Source: Formosa undariae (GTDB taxonomy: Bacteria > Bacteroidota > Bacteroidia > Flavobacteriales > Flavobacteriaceae). From it: DNA of 64,000 bases. Where the stretch lies: NCBI RefSeq assembly GCF_042427615.1, contig NZ_JBHMEZ010000003.1, positions 310,001 through 374,000 of the forward strand. Reading direction: 5' to 3'. Of this stretch, positions 43,472 through 53,428 are shown piece by piece. Both the position numbers and the translations under genes were made by a program. Numbering within the stretch: position 1 is the first letter of the stretch; the number at the start of each line of letters is the position of its first letter. The notes beneath the pieces were generated by a model, which had not been told where the DNA came from, ran no database searches, and saw only the letters and a list, made by a program, of their open reading frames with translations.

Positions 43472-44058
43472 TGCTCCATAACAACATAAATAATTACAAC
43501 CTAATTTTGGCTTCAGGATCTCCAAGGCGTCAACAATTTTTTAAAGATTTAGGTTTAGATTTTACTATTGAATTAAAGCCTGTAGACGAGGTGTTTCCTC
43601 CACGTTTACGTCATTTCGAAATCAGTGATTATTTAGCGCAACTTAAAGCGCTTCCTTTTAAAGCGGAATTAAAACTAAACGATATTTTAATTACTAGCGA
43701 CACCATTGTCTGGAATAATAACACCGCTTTAGGAAAACCTAAGACAGAAACTGAAGCTTTCGAAATGCTGAAATCTTTAAGTAACAAAACACATGAAGTT
43801 ATTACATCTGTTTGCTTTACATCTTTGGGCTTCGAAAAAACAGTAAATTCTGTAACAAAAGTGACTTTTAAAGTACTTACAGACGCCGAAATTAACTACT
43901 ACATAAAAAACTTTAAACCCTTCGATAAGGCCGGCGGATATGGCATACAAGAATGGATTGGCTATATTGGCGTAAGTAAACTGGAAGGTTCTTATTTTAA
44001 TGTTATGGGACTTCCTACAGATGTTGTATATCGTGTATTAAATGACATGGTTTCATAA
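43471..44058 (+). CDS. Maf-family nucleotide pyrophosphatase
   Basis: A 195-residue Maf protein: LASGSPRRQQFF at about 12-23, TSDTIVW with the catalytic Asp region near residue 70, GKPKTETEAFEML, and DKAGGYGIQEW near residue 150. The family hydrolyses dTTP, UTP or modified nucleoside triphosphates to monophosphates. The Q-E-W motif suggests a dTTP/UTP-type enzyme of the YhdE group. Last gene of the four-gene run. Confidence 0.88.
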   Translation: MLHNNINNYNLILASGSPRRQQFFKDLGLDFTIELKPVDEVFPPRLRHFEISDYLAQLKALPFKAELKLNDILITSDTIVWNNNTALGKPKTETEAFEMLKSLSNKTHEVITSVCFTSLGFEKTVNSVTKVTFKVLTDAEINYYIKNFKPFDKAGGYGIQEWIGYIGVSKLEGSYFNVMGLPTDVVYRVLNDMVS

Positions 44059-44485
44059 ATAACATCAATCATATAGTTCCTAAAAGACGTTCTGATTGTT
44101 GTTTCCTTCTTCTATATTGGTAATTCAATGCATTTCAAAACTCTTTTAAAGTCATCGTTTATAGTACAATATTCATAAATATTTTAGGTTTTAATGTCAC
44201 TAGAATTCTTTTAATACAATGTTAATCTACACCTCATTCTTAATTAGACTCCTATTTAGATGCTTTATTTAGGCTGCCATGAATTCTACCCCCTTGTCTA
44301 CACAATTCTTTTGTTGTTCAATAATAGGCTTGAGATTGGGATTATTATAAAATTTTAAACTGTTCAACTTTAAGGCAAGTTAACCAACAAGGTTAATTAT
44401 TTAATCTAACAGGAATATAAATATTGAACCTAAAATAGATAAAAAAGAGTAATATCTTTACGCTTATAATTTAGATGGAATAATT
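44059..44485. other. Intergenic stretch before the GH5 gene
   Basis: 427 bases. A perfect hairpin TTAACC-AACAA-GGTTAA lies at 44380-44396. A minus-strand frame open for 36 codons (44379-44269) reads like protein (KPIIEQQKNCVDKGVEF) but has no start codon and ends in a stop, so it may be a small relic. Nothing else stands out. Confidence 0.35.
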
Positions 44486-45493
44486 ATGCTGAAATTTTCA
44501 TATACTATGCTTCTTTTATTAATAATTGCAACGGTACAAGCACAAAATACCAAGACTAATATTGGTATAAACCTAACGGGATACGAACGTTATTGGGAAG
44601 GAAAAACGTTAAATTACAAAGACCTAATTACCGATATTGACGAGGTGCATCGCAATGGTATTAACGACATAAGACTCCCTGTTTCATTTGAATATCAATT
44701 TGATAAAGAATCAAGAAATAGGTTTTTAAGAGATTTACGTAAAATCGCAAAATATATTAAGAAAAAAAACATGACTCTAATTGTGTGCTATTTTGACCAT
44801 ACAATTAATAAAGAGACTAATTTCACTAATGTTAATACTATAAAAAGCAATTGGAAATTAATTAGCCATGCCTTAAAAAAATATTCTGATCATGTTTACT
44901 ATGAGCTCGTAAATGAACCCAATTTATACCCAGATCAATGGGACGCTATTGTACCCGAAATTGTTTCTGAAATAAGAAAAGAAGACGAAAACACAAAAAT
45001 ACTTATTGGAGCAACAAACTATAATAGTATTTATGAATTATCTAGAAAAAAACCTTTTCCTTATAAAAATATTATTTACATCTTTCATTTTTATGAACCT
45101 TTTATATTTACTCATCAAGGTGCGGATTGGGTTGGAGATCAGACTAAAACTATAAATATTCCTTATCCCTATAATGCAGATAAAATGCCAAGCATGGATA
45201 ATAATGCAATTGGAACGCCTGGAGAAGTTAACTATAATGACTACAAAGACATGGCTAACAAAACGTCTTTAAGTCATAAAATAGATATTATTTCAAAATG
45301 GGCAAAACTAAATAATGTTGAAATATGGTGTACAGAATTTGGAGCGATTAATACAATCGCACCAGAATATAGGTGTGCATATTTTAAGGATGTTACTGAT
45401 ATTTTTAAATCTTATAATATAAAATGTTACTTATGGGAGTATAACGGGAACTTTGGAATATCTGACAACGATAACATTTTAAATTGCTTATAA
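44486..45493 (+). CDS. Secreted glycoside hydrolase family 5 enzyme
   Basis: 335 residues. Signal peptide MLKFSYTMLLLLIIATVQAQ, then a single GH5 barrel: YERYWEG start, IRLPVSFEYQF near residue 63, the acid/base Glu144 in LVNEPNLYP, and the nucleophile Glu284 in IWCTEFGAI. GH5 covers beta-glucanases, mannanases and related enzymes, so the linkage is uncertain. Its stop is followed at once by the stop of the converging membrane-protein gene. As BcsZ does for cellulose synthase, a secreted glycanase beside a GT2/BcsB-like locus would trim or release the nascent polymer. Confidence 0.82.
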   Translation: MLKFSYTMLLLLIIATVQAQNTKTNIGINLTGYERYWEGKTLNYKDLITDIDEVHRNGINDIRLPVSFEYQFDKESRNRFLRDLRKIAKYIKKKNMTLIVCYFDHTINKETNFTNVNTIKSNWKLISHALKKYSDHVYYELVNEPNLYPDQWDAIVPEIVSEIRKEDENTKILIGATNYNSIYELSRKKPFPYKNIIYIFHFYEPFIFTHQGADWVGDQTKTINIPYPYNADKMPSMDNNAIGTPGEVNYNDYKDMANKTSLSHKIDIISKWAKLNNVEIWCTEFGAINTIAPEYRCAYFKDVTDIFKSYNIKCYLWEYNGNFGISDNDNILNCL

Positions 45494-47074
45494 TTATTTT
45501 ACAACCTTAACAATAGTAAACGAATTAGAATAGTAAACGACATCAGTCCATTCAGAATAAATGCTGAATTTATTATTCTTAATGTTTTTTAAATTAGCAT
45601 CTACTTTATCTAAAAAGTGATAAGGCGATTTTGTGTTTGTTATAATAATGTAATCACAATGGTTATAAGGGTCATAAGTTGCTTTTTCAAATTCATCTGA
45701 ACTATTAGAAATGAAATAATTATTTTTACTATTATAGGCTATTATTGGATACAGAATTGATCTATCAGATAGTATAACGGAATTTTCAGGCGTGTTTGAA
45801 GCTAAAAATTCTCCCGCTTTTTTATATTCTAATAAAACGCTGTTCTGTTCCTTTTCAACAACACTCTTGTAATAAATCTGCTCTGAAGTAAATGATGATT
45901 TTTTTAAATATAAATATTCACCATAAATACTTACCACAAATAAACAAGCATAAAAGAAATAGCTTAATTTCTTTAGTTTAAAAAACTTATAAGGTGTTGT
46001 GGCTATAGATGCGAGACCACAAGCAATAAGAATCGTATAATAAGACAAACTCATATAGTCTGTAATGCTATCCCTTACCAAAGTGTACAATAGTATTGGC
46101 GCCAGTAATAAAATAAATATTTTTAATCCTTTTTTATAATGTATAATTAATTCGAACAGATAAATTGGCATTAAAAAAATCACAATATCAAGGAACGAAA
46201 AATCATTAACTGTTCTATTATTTAAGCCAACGAGAGTATCTGGTTCTAATAAACTAAAAAAGCTATTTCCATTCCATTTAGTTTCTAATGAATCGAAAAA
46301 ATAAAAGGAATCATTCCCCATTAAATAATTAATAAACAAATACAATAGTAAAGTTGTAACAGGGAAAAAACCTATTATAAATACCATAGAAACTAGACGC
46401 CCTCTTAACTTTCGTCTTAACGAGCGATGCTGTGTAATCTTAATATATTTAATAATAATATTGGCAGATCTTAATCCTTTTACCCCGTATATACTAAATA
46501 CAAATGCATATAATAATAAGAGAAGTAAAAGCCATAAAATTCTATAATCTAAGAAAACTGCTAAACTTAAAATGATACTAAGTATCGTAATATGGTAGGT
46601 TGTAAATTTTTTAATATAATTAAACAAGTAGTAAAAAATTAAAAAATACAATGCAAAAAAAGCATAAACAGAAGTCCCTGATGTTGCAGCATAAATAGTC
46701 ACAGGACTAAATAAGAAGTACAAAAACAAAAGTCCCTTAATTACATTATTTTTTTCTTGCCCTACAATGGTAACCACAGTAGTAGCAAGCAGAGACATAT
46801 AGAATACAGAAGCAAAAAACGGTGCATCTTCTGGACTAAATATAGAAAAAGGATAAGATAACATATTTGTTATCAACGGATAAGACAAGAAAAAGTTTTT
46901 AACCAACTCACCGCCTTCAAATAAGGTAGTAACATGACTCGTAATAAACAGCGGTTCAAAATTTAAATAGCCATCTTCTCGTATTACTGTTATTATAAAA
47001 CTAAAAAAAGCTATATAAATAAACCAGATTGCAAAAAAGACTATTGTAGAACTCTTTGACTTAATTTTATCCAT
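45494..47074 (-). CDS. Polytopic membrane protein, GT-C-like glycosyltransferase candidate
   Basis: 526 residues: about ten to twelve hydrophobic helices through residue 390, then a soluble C-terminal domain of about 130 residues (F-L-A-S-N-T-P-E-N-S-V-I-L-S-D to the end). This layout is that of lipid-linked GT-C enzymes (ArnT/PMT-like); a short acidic segment (IREDGYLNFEP) follows the first helix, in the place of the D-E/E-D catalytic motif. I cannot name a family. It is the last gene of the minus-strand operon, 7 bases after the GT2 gene, and probably adds or polymerises sugars for the same polymer. Confidence 0.55.
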   Translation of the reverse strand: MDKIKSKSSTIVFFAIWFIYIAFFSFIITVIREDGYLNFEPLFITSHVTTLFEGGELVKNFFLSYPLITNMLSYPFSIFSPEDAPFFASVFYMSLLATTVVTIVGQEKNNVIKGLLFLYFLFSPVTIYAATSGTSVYAFFALYFLIFYYLFNYIKKFTTYHITILSIILSLAVFLDYRILWLLLLLLLYAFVFSIYGVKGLRSANIIIKYIKITQHRSLRRKLRGRLVSMVFIIGFFPVTTLLLYLFINYLMGNDSFYFFDSLETKWNGNSFFSLLEPDTLVGLNNRTVNDFSFLDIVIFLMPIYLFELIIHYKKGLKIFILLLAPILLYTLVRDSITDYMSLSYYTILIACGLASIATTPYKFFKLKKLSYFFYACLFVVSIYGEYLYLKKSSFTSEQIYYKSVVEKEQNSVLLEYKKAGEFLASNTPENSVILSDRSILYPIIAYNSKNNYFISNSSDEFEKATYDPYNHCDYIIITNTKSPYHFLDKVDANLKNIKNNKFSIYSEWTDVVYYSNSFTIVKVVK

Positions 47075-47081
47075 ACCTTGT

Positions 47082-48932
47082 TTAATTCTTCTTTTTAGTT
47101 AAACCATGATTGGTTTTTTCCCAATAAAAAGGTTTGGTTATTAATTGATGTAATCCTTTGTAAGCAGAAATTGAGTGCATTAGCCAATATACAGGATTTG
47201 CTAAAGCATATATTATTAATGAATATGATCGTCGTTTAAAAATAGCAATCATATTCGTATAAATCATAATTAGGTTTCCCAAAGTAAAATTAATTATGGA
47301 AATAATAATCAACCAATCTGGAAAAAGTAATTCTATCCATTTGCTTTTAAAAAAAATATAAATAAGTAAAAAAAGTAATAGAATAGGATAACTTAAAAAT
47401 GTAAATACTGTTCCTCCAATAAAAAACTGAAACCCAAAGAAACCTCTAGTTCCAATAGATTTGTATAACTTAATGGGGTTACGCATGTGTACCAAATACG
47501 TTTGCATATAACCTTTAATCCATCGCGAACGTTGACGTATCCAGTTAAAAAACTCATTATTAGCTTCCTCGTAAGTCGTAGAATCTAACACCGTAATTTT
47601 ATAATCTTTCGCATAACAACGCAATCCTAAATCGGCATCCTCGGTAACATTAAAACCGTCCCAACCTCCAAGTTCCATCAGTTTATCAAACTTAAAATGA
47701 TTACTTGTTCCTCCTAACGGAATTGGAATCCTAAGATTATCTAGCCCTGGCAACATATAATCAAACCAATATGAATACTCTAGAGTAAACATTTTAGTAA
47801 GAAAATTTTCATTCTTATTAAAGTAATTTAAGGCACATTGTATCGCGATATAATCTTCTGGAAGCTTTTGAAATAACTTATACGTTTGTTTTAATTGATC
47901 ACTATCTGGTATATCTTCTGCATCATATATTGTTAAATATTTTCCTTTAGAAAAATACAAACCATAATTACATGCTTTAGGTTTCGTTTTAGGCTGGGCA
48001 TAGGGAATAATTACCGGTTCAAAATTAGTAGGGAACTTCATTTCCCTAATTGCATTATAAGTCATTTCATCATCCGACTCAATCAGCAATTTAGCATCCA
48101 ACTTTTCAATAGGATAATCTAAATTATTTAAATTCCAGACTAGTTTCTGAATGACTTCAGATTCTTTAAATACTGGTAAATGAATAGTATAAATAGGTAG
48201 ATCTTTATCCTTAATTAATTCAATTTCTTCTTTGCTAACTTTACTTTCCAGCTCTGTTTTAGAGCCGTAAATAGTAAGCATAAATTTAAATAGGATAGAG
48301 AATAATAAGAATAGATTTAATAATAAGTTAGCTCCAATTAAGGTGTCAATAAAATTGAAATATAAAAATATTAAAAAAATCAAAAACATAACCCCTAAGG
48401 CAATAACTTGCTTAAGTGTGAACGTTTCGATAGCACAACTATTAGGGTCGTTTTCATATAAATTAAAAACCGATTTATGTAAAATCTCACCACCATACTT
48501 AATGTGCAGTGCTTTTATTAAATCTAACTCATTAGTCACAAATATTTCAGAAACCGTGACTTTTAATTCTTCTTCTACTAGTCTAATATTGTTAATATCC
48601 GAAGGGTCTGCTACAACAAAAGCAATTTTATTATTATGCTCAATAGGAAATATTAATGTATCTAAAAACAGAGTAAAACGTTCATGAGTATCAGAAAAAG
48701 ACTTGTAATCTTCAATGTTATCACAATTAATATTGTACGTAGGAAAATTGTATGCTTCTAAGACTTTATTGTAATGAAAACGAGATATAAAACCATGATT
48801 AAGAGCCGTTTTAAGAAAAGACTTATTTAATTTAACTTTAAACCTTTCTATTTCAGAAACTTGCTTATCAGTCAGCAGTTCGCTTTCTATAAATAGTTCT
48901 TTTCTATGTATGTTAATATTAAAACTCGCCAT
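47082..48932 (-). CDS. GT2 polysaccharide synthase with N-terminal MshEN-like domain
   Basis: 616 residues. Residues 1-155 fit an MshEN (GSPII_E_N) domain: L-N-K-S-F-L-K-T-A-L-N-H-G-F-I-S near 35-50, F-P-T-Y near 63 and V-V-A-D-P-S-D at 106-112. Two helices (about 174-220) lead to the cytoplasmic GT2 domain with ESDDEM (285-290), YDAED (336-340), TEDAD (430-434) and RQRSRW (466-471), the processive-synthase D, D, TED, (Q/R)xxRW set. Three or four C-terminal helices close it. MshEN plus GT2 is the architecture of NfrB, where MshEN binds c-di-GMP; here the usual R-L-G of that motif is altered. Likely inner-membrane polymerase. Confidence 0.8.
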   Translation of the reverse strand: MASFNINIHRKELFIESELLTDKQVSEIERFKVKLNKSFLKTALNHGFISRFHYNKVLEAYNFPTYNINCDNIEDYKSFSDTHERFTLFLDTLIFPIEHNNKIAFVVADPSDINNIRLVEEELKVTVSEIFVTNELDLIKALHIKYGGEILHKSVFNLYENDPNSCAIETFTLKQVIALGVMFLIFLIFLYFNFIDTLIGANLLLNLFLLFSILFKFMLTIYGSKTELESKVSKEEIELIKDKDLPIYTIHLPVFKESEVIQKLVWNLNNLDYPIEKLDAKLLIESDDEMTYNAIREMKFPTNFEPVIIPYAQPKTKPKACNYGLYFSKGKYLTIYDAEDIPDSDQLKQTYKLFQKLPEDYIAIQCALNYFNKNENFLTKMFTLEYSYWFDYMLPGLDNLRIPIPLGGTSNHFKFDKLMELGGWDGFNVTEDADLGLRCYAKDYKITVLDSTTYEEANNEFFNWIRQRSRWIKGYMQTYLVHMRNPIKLYKSIGTRGFFGFQFFIGGTVFTFLSYPILLLFLLIYIFFKSKWIELLFPDWLIIISIINFTLGNLIMIYTNMIAIFKRRSYSLIIYALANPVYWLMHSISAYKGLHQLITKPFYWEKTNHGLTKKKN

Positions 48933-48936
48933 ACAA

Positions 48937-49827
48937 TTATAGTTTTATAACACTAAATATTTGCCACCCTCTACCAATAGACACATTTCTGTCCCATAAA
49001 TCGGTAAAGCCACCAGCATATAAAGCAAATTTCGGGTTAAATTCATACCCTAAATTTAGGGTTGCTTTCACATAATCGAAATCTGTGGTCACTTGAATAT
49101 TATTTTGAGATACTGTAAAGTCGTCCCCTCTTGACATTAGCACTTCTAAACTACCTAAGACTAAAAATTTTTCTGTAATTCTATATCCTTGTGTACCATA
49201 TAATTTAAGTTGAAGTGGGCCGCCATCGTAAAACTTTTTCGCACTAAGTGATAATTGATGAAAATTATCGTTAATTCCCATCCATTCAGAATTTCCTGAA
49301 ACATTAATTCTTAACTCGTTTCCCACTTTACCAAAGCCTGTAAATGGTTTCTCATCATTTTTATAGCCAGGAATAATTGTTGTAAATGATCCTGTTAAAT
49401 AATGGTACTTCCCTAGATTTTTTAAGTGCATGGTTACACCTAATTCTATATCTCCAAATTCACTGTTTTCATCTAATGTAAAATCATCTGAATAGGTACT
49501 TTTAACATAGGGTAAAGTTCCAATTAAACTTAATTTACGACTTATTAACGCCGTCGAAAAATAGAGTTTATATGTATAATTTTCATAAAAACCATTATTG
49601 TCAAAATCAGACTTATTACCATCTTCATCTCTTTTAGTATCTGTATAATAATGAGATACATATGGAGACAGTAAGATCTCCCCTTTACCTTCTAGCCATG
49701 AGTTTTCACCTTTGAACCATGAATTTTCATCCTGCATCTCCGGTTCTTGACCTTGTAACATTGGGGTTTGTGAATAACATACGCATGCATTCAGAAATAA
49801 AAGAAGAAGAACAATTTTAATTTTCAT
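48937..49827 (-). CDS. Outer-membrane beta-barrel protein of the EPS locus
   Basis: 296 residues with signal peptide MKIKIVLLLLFLNACVCYSQ. A tandem ENSWFKG/ENSWLEG repeat at 34-47 is followed by alternating amphipathic strands (about 12) typical of a small barrel, ending GWQIFSVIKL. There is no TPR scaffold, unlike BcsC or PgaA. It overlaps the BcsB-like gene by 11 bases and is followed 4 bases later by the synthase, so translational coupling is likely. It probably forms the polymer exit or a sensor pore; that is inferred from context. Confidence 0.6.
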   Translation of the reverse strand: MKIKIVLLLLFLNACVCYSQTPMLQGQEPEMQDENSWFKGENSWLEGKGEILLSPYVSHYYTDTKRDEDGNKSDFDNNGFYENYTYKLYFSTALISRKLSLIGTLPYVKSTYSDDFTLDENSEFGDIELGVTMHLKNLGKYHYLTGSFTTIIPGYKNDEKPFTGFGKVGNELRINVSGNSEWMGINDNFHQLSLSAKKFYDGGPLQLKLYGTQGYRITEKFLVLGSLEVLMSRGDDFTVSQNNIQVTTDFDYVKATLNLGYEFNPKFALYAGGFTDLWDRNVSIGRGWQIFSVIKL

Positions 49828-51895
49828 CTTTAATTTTTGCTTTAGACTCTTTAGATTTTTGATAAATAAACATTAAAATTAGTATCACTAATATTAACAA
49901 TACAGAAACGATAAACAATCTGTATTTACCCCAAAACTCATTTAGTAAAGAGCTTAATTTAGTTTTGTCTTGATTGTTTTTTATGACTCTTAGGTCAAAA
50001 AAGTAAGCGTCATTGCTCTCTGCAACAATTACATTTCCTGTATTTGAAATGGTTTGTTCTCTAATATTAGAAACTAATGATGATAAAGTACTTTCTTTAT
50101 AATCCTGTGGTACATTGATTAACATAACAGGAGAATCATTATAATAGAAAAGTTGATTGAATCCCATTTCCTTTTGATATTCTAAATTAAAGAACAAACT
50201 AAATTCTTCTAACAGCTGACTGTACTCTTCAGAGTCAAATTCTACTGTGTTATCTTTAAATTTAATAAATGTAGCATCTCCATAAAAGTCAGTAAACTTA
50301 TCGCCATTAGCACTAATAATGATTTTAGACGTTTCTGCATCTGCTTTAATATCGTTTAAATTAGCAGCTTTAATTTGAGGGTAAATAAACCCTAACAACC
50401 CTGCTTCTCCTGGATTAATAATATCGATTAATTCGGAAAGCGTACTAACTAGTTTCTCTTCTGCTCCTAAATCGGTATAAATAGCTAACGGTTTCGATTG
50501 AAAGTTTTCTGGAAATCTAAAAAATGATAAAGATGAAGACACATCATATCCAACAGGCTTAAAGTATGAATTTATGTTATCTATTTGACCATAAAAATTT
50601 GCTGGAGCGATCTCACACAAACCACCTTTAGGAATAAAATAAAACTCATATTTAAAATTATTATCTTGTTCCATTACAATATCATCAAAATCAAAATCAA
50701 TATTTAATTCGCCGGTATTGTCTAACTTGTAAGACTTTAAAAAATTATCGTTAAAATATAAGTTAAAATAACCATGTTCCTTCTCATCTAAAGGTCTGTA
50801 TTTACCTTTAATGCTAACGTTCATTTTCTTTACATTAGATCCAAATTTAGCTCTTGGAATAGAGATATTAGAGCGTAAATACCCAATACCTTCCAGCACA
50901 CCATTTTGTGCATCTAACTGTTTAAAATAAATTGGATCGTAATCTTTTCTTTCTGGAATATCCAACAACTTGGTTTGTTTGTTAACAAACACATAATCAA
51001 CATAAGACGAATTTAATAAGTGTTTTTGCAGCATGATATTAGCTGCTTTACTAAATCCTAATTCTGTTTTTCCGGTAACCACTATATTTAGTCCACTATA
51101 AACCTCTAAGGTTTCTGGATCTTCATATTCATCTTTAAAAACACTAACTAAACCGGCATCTTCATTTTTAAATTCAGGAAGTTTTTTTGATATTTTATCA
51201 CTTAACTTATCAAAAGGCATTAAGACAATGGCATTATTAAGGACACTTTCATTAAAGTCTTCAATATTTTTAATTTCTAAGTCTAAACCATAAACACGCT
51301 TTAAATAGAACTTAATATAAGATGCATATTGTATATTATCTATATCGTTTTCTTTGTCTAAAACAATATATTTAAGATCCGGAATGGTATAACTAATCGT
51401 CTTTTCTACAACCGTTTTCTTACTAGGTAAAACGTTATAAGAGAAAAAAGAATTGTCTGTTAGTTTAACCCAAAAACCACCTTCAGAATATATTTCACAA
51501 ATATCATCACCAATTCTTAAATTAGTTTTTACCGTTAATTTTATAAACCCAGAAACGATGTGTTTTTCTTTAACAGGTATTTTAAAACTAACAATCTGAT
51601 TTTGATCTTTAAGAAATCGCGTTTCTATAGGTGTATCTGCTAATAATATCGAAATATAACTCTGATCAAAATTAAGTACACTCGAACAAGCAAACTCCAA
51701 ATTAATATAACTATTTAAGACATCAATGTTCTCGTTAACTGGAATATAAATATTTTCTACTCCCTTAGAACCGTCAATAGTTATTTCATCGGCATAGTCA
51801 TACGCGTTAAAATACTCTACCACCTGACTGTACCCTGTTGTCTGTAGGCCTAACAAAATTGTTAATAAAATAAAATAATATTTTTTCATCATCAC
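49817..51895 (-). CDS. BcsB-like periplasmic subunit of a polysaccharide synthase
   Basis: 692 residues. Signal peptide (about 1-24), then the BcsB pattern: V-L-N-F-D-Q-S-Y-I-S-I-L-L-A-D-T-P-I-E-T near residue 73 and G-D-D-I-C-E-I-Y-S-E-G-G-F-W near residue 125, two carbohydrate-binding and two flavodoxin-like repeats through the middle, and a single C-terminal helix (about 658-680) that would lock onto the synthase membrane domain. In cellulose synthase BcsB guides the polymer across the periplasm. No PilZ domain or BcsC-like porin is present here. The two Met codons at 51889 and 51892 are alternative starts. Confidence 0.75.
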   Translation of the reverse strand: MMMKKYYFILLTILLGLQTTGYSQVVEYFNAYDYADEITIDGSKGVENIYIPVNENIDVLNSYINLEFACSSVLNFDQSYISILLADTPIETRFLKDQNQIVSFKIPVKEKHIVSGFIKLTVKTNLRIGDDICEIYSEGGFWVKLTDNSFFSYNVLPSKKTVVEKTISYTIPDLKYIVLDKENDIDNIQYASYIKFYLKRVYGLDLEIKNIEDFNESVLNNAIVLMPFDKLSDKISKKLPEFKNEDAGLVSVFKDEYEDPETLEVYSGLNIVVTGKTELGFSKAANIMLQKHLLNSSYVDYVFVNKQTKLLDIPERKDYDPIYFKQLDAQNGVLEGIGYLRSNISIPRAKFGSNVKKMNVSIKGKYRPLDEKEHGYFNLYFNDNFLKSYKLDNTGELNIDFDFDDIVMEQDNNFKYEFYFIPKGGLCEIAPANFYGQIDNINSYFKPVGYDVSSSLSFFRFPENFQSKPLAIYTDLGAEEKLVSTLSELIDIINPGEAGLLGFIYPQIKAANLNDIKADAETSKIIISANGDKFTDFYGDATFIKFKDNTVEFDSEEYSQLLEEFSLFFNLEYQKEMGFNQLFYYNDSPVMLINVPQDYKESTLSSLVSNIREQTISNTGNVIVAESNDAYFFDLRVIKNNQDKTKLSSLLNEFWGKYRLFIVSVLLILVILILMFIYQKSKESKAKIKDEN

Positions 51896-53212
51896 TTAGT
51901 TTTGTTTAAATGTTTTGAATTGAATTTTAAGTTCGAATCCCATGTTTTCTGAAGATACATAACTAAAATACCCATTCATTTTTTCCGTTAATTGTTTAGA
52001 AATTCTTAGTCCTATTTTCACACTATCACTGTGTTTTTTATAATCGTAATTTACAAATTCAAGATCTCTAAAATAAGATTCTATCTCTGATGTATTTATA
52101 CCACTTGTTTTATTAGCTACACTAAAAAAGGTGTATTTTTCATTGGTATCTATGGTTACTTCTATATCATCATTTTCATCAGAAAAAATAACCATGAAAT
52201 TTAAAATATTGTAAAGTATCGTATTAAATATTTTCTTATTACCGACAATTTGAGGATTGACAGCAATTAACTGTTCTATGAAATTAATATTTTTCCCAAC
52301 TATTTGATTGGTAAATGATTTAATAACATTTTGATAAATTTTTAAAACGTCTACCTTATCTGTAGAATAATTCTTTTTACTGGTATCTAAATTGGTCGGT
52401 CTAAAATACACCGAACTTTGATTTCTTAAATTTTGAATTAAGTCATCTAATTTTTTAATTTTTTTCTTTTTTTCTTCGCTTGTATCATCTTCAATTTGAG
52501 CAACAACATCATTAATTTTATTTAAGTCATTACTAATTTGTTGAAACAAAAACTTAGCTTCATTTTCTTTCTTTACAACTTTACTCTGAAGCGATTTATA
52601 ACTCGTTTGTACGTCAGATAACTCCCCGCCTAAATAACTAATTTTCTCATCTGCTCTAATCTGTACACCAATGCGTTCTACAAGCATACTCCTTCTCACT
52701 TTAGGAAAGAAAAAACTCATAAAACCTAATAATAGAAACAAATATCCCCCATTATTTAAAATTTGATAAGGGTCTGTAATCTCCCCCATAAGTACTAAAA
52801 CAAAGAATGTCGCAACAACTAACATATACTGAATAAAGCTATTGATTATAGACCAAACAGCAAAAGTATTAAAGGCTACAAACAAAGCAATAAGTAAGGA
52901 TGTGTAGATCATTCTATTTTCGGTTCCTGAATTGGAAATAGAAATTAAAGCCAAAAAATTAAACGAGAATAATGTTAAATGAATTAAGAGATTAGGTGTT
53001 TTGTATTTCTGTGTGAAAAATTTATAGGCAAAATAAAAGAATACGAGTAAAAACAGTTTTAGAAGCACAAAGTCTAACCAATTTTTACTTAAAATTATAA
53101 CATCTAAAAAAATTGTAAATAAGATTACAGCAATCATACTCCAAAAAATTGTTTTACCAATTTTCCATAATTCCTTCTGTAACTCTTTTTCTTTTTGTAA
53201 TTCCTTTTTCAA
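51896..53212 (-). CDS. Membrane sensor, degenerate histidine kinase
   Basis: 438 residues: five or six helices in residues 20-170, a coiled coil (about 185-260), and a kinase-like C-terminus. At the HisKA position FLFQQISNDL (221-230) Asn228 stands where the phosphoacceptor His should be. The N-box (NILNFMV) is recognisable, but the D-x-G-x-G box reads NKTSGIN and the glycine lid reads KIGLRIS. It therefore probably neither autophosphorylates nor binds ATP normally. First gene of the minus-strand EPS operon, stop-start adjacent to the BcsB-like gene and divergent from a receiver gene. Confidence 0.72.
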   Translation of the reverse strand: MKKELQKEKELQKELWKIGKTIFWSMIAVILFTIFLDVIILSKNWLDFVLLKLFLLVFFYFAYKFFTQKYKTPNLLIHLTLFSFNFLALISISNSGTENRMIYTSLLIALFVAFNTFAVWSIINSFIQYMLVVATFFVLVLMGEITDPYQILNNGGYLFLLLGFMSFFFPKVRRSMLVERIGVQIRADEKISYLGGELSDVQTSYKSLQSKVVKKENEAKFLFQQISNDLNKINDVVAQIEDDTSEEKKKKIKKLDDLIQNLRNQSSVYFRPTNLDTSKKNYSTDKVDVLKIYQNVIKSFTNQIVGKNINFIEQLIAVNPQIVGNKKIFNTILYNILNFMVIFSDENDDIEVTIDTNEKYTFFSVANKTSGINTSEIESYFRDLEFVNYDYKKHSDSVKIGLRISKQLTEKMNGYFSYVSSENMGFELKIQFKTFKQN

Positions 53213-53397
53213 AATATATTATTAAAAATTAAAGAGATTAAAGTGTTTTATACTGCCGATTTTTTTTTAAAATTCTAAACCTTCTAAAAACTGGTGCAAT
53301 GTATATATACATAAATGTACAAATAAAACAATTACGTTCAACTACTTAATTAAAAGATTATCTTCCATTTTAGTAATAATAGTAGTACGTAATTATA

Positions 53398-53405
53398 TAC
53401 TTTTG
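53398..53405 (+). promoter_or_regulatory. -7 element TACTTTTG of the receiver gene
   Basis: TACTTTTG fits TAnnTTTG and lies about 23 bases before the ATG. No -33 TTTG at the expected spacing. Confidence 0.4.
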
Positions 53406-53428
53406 TATAAAATATTAAATTCTGCATT

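Noticed and set aside
44269..44379. 36-codon minus-strand frame reading like protein
   Set aside because: No start codon, ends in a stop, and no family recognised; a relic is possible but the length is not far from chance.
44380..44396. Perfect hairpin TTAACC-AACAA-GGTTAA
   Set aside because: No T-run, so not a terminator; a single short palindrome in AT-rich DNA is weak evidence for an operator.
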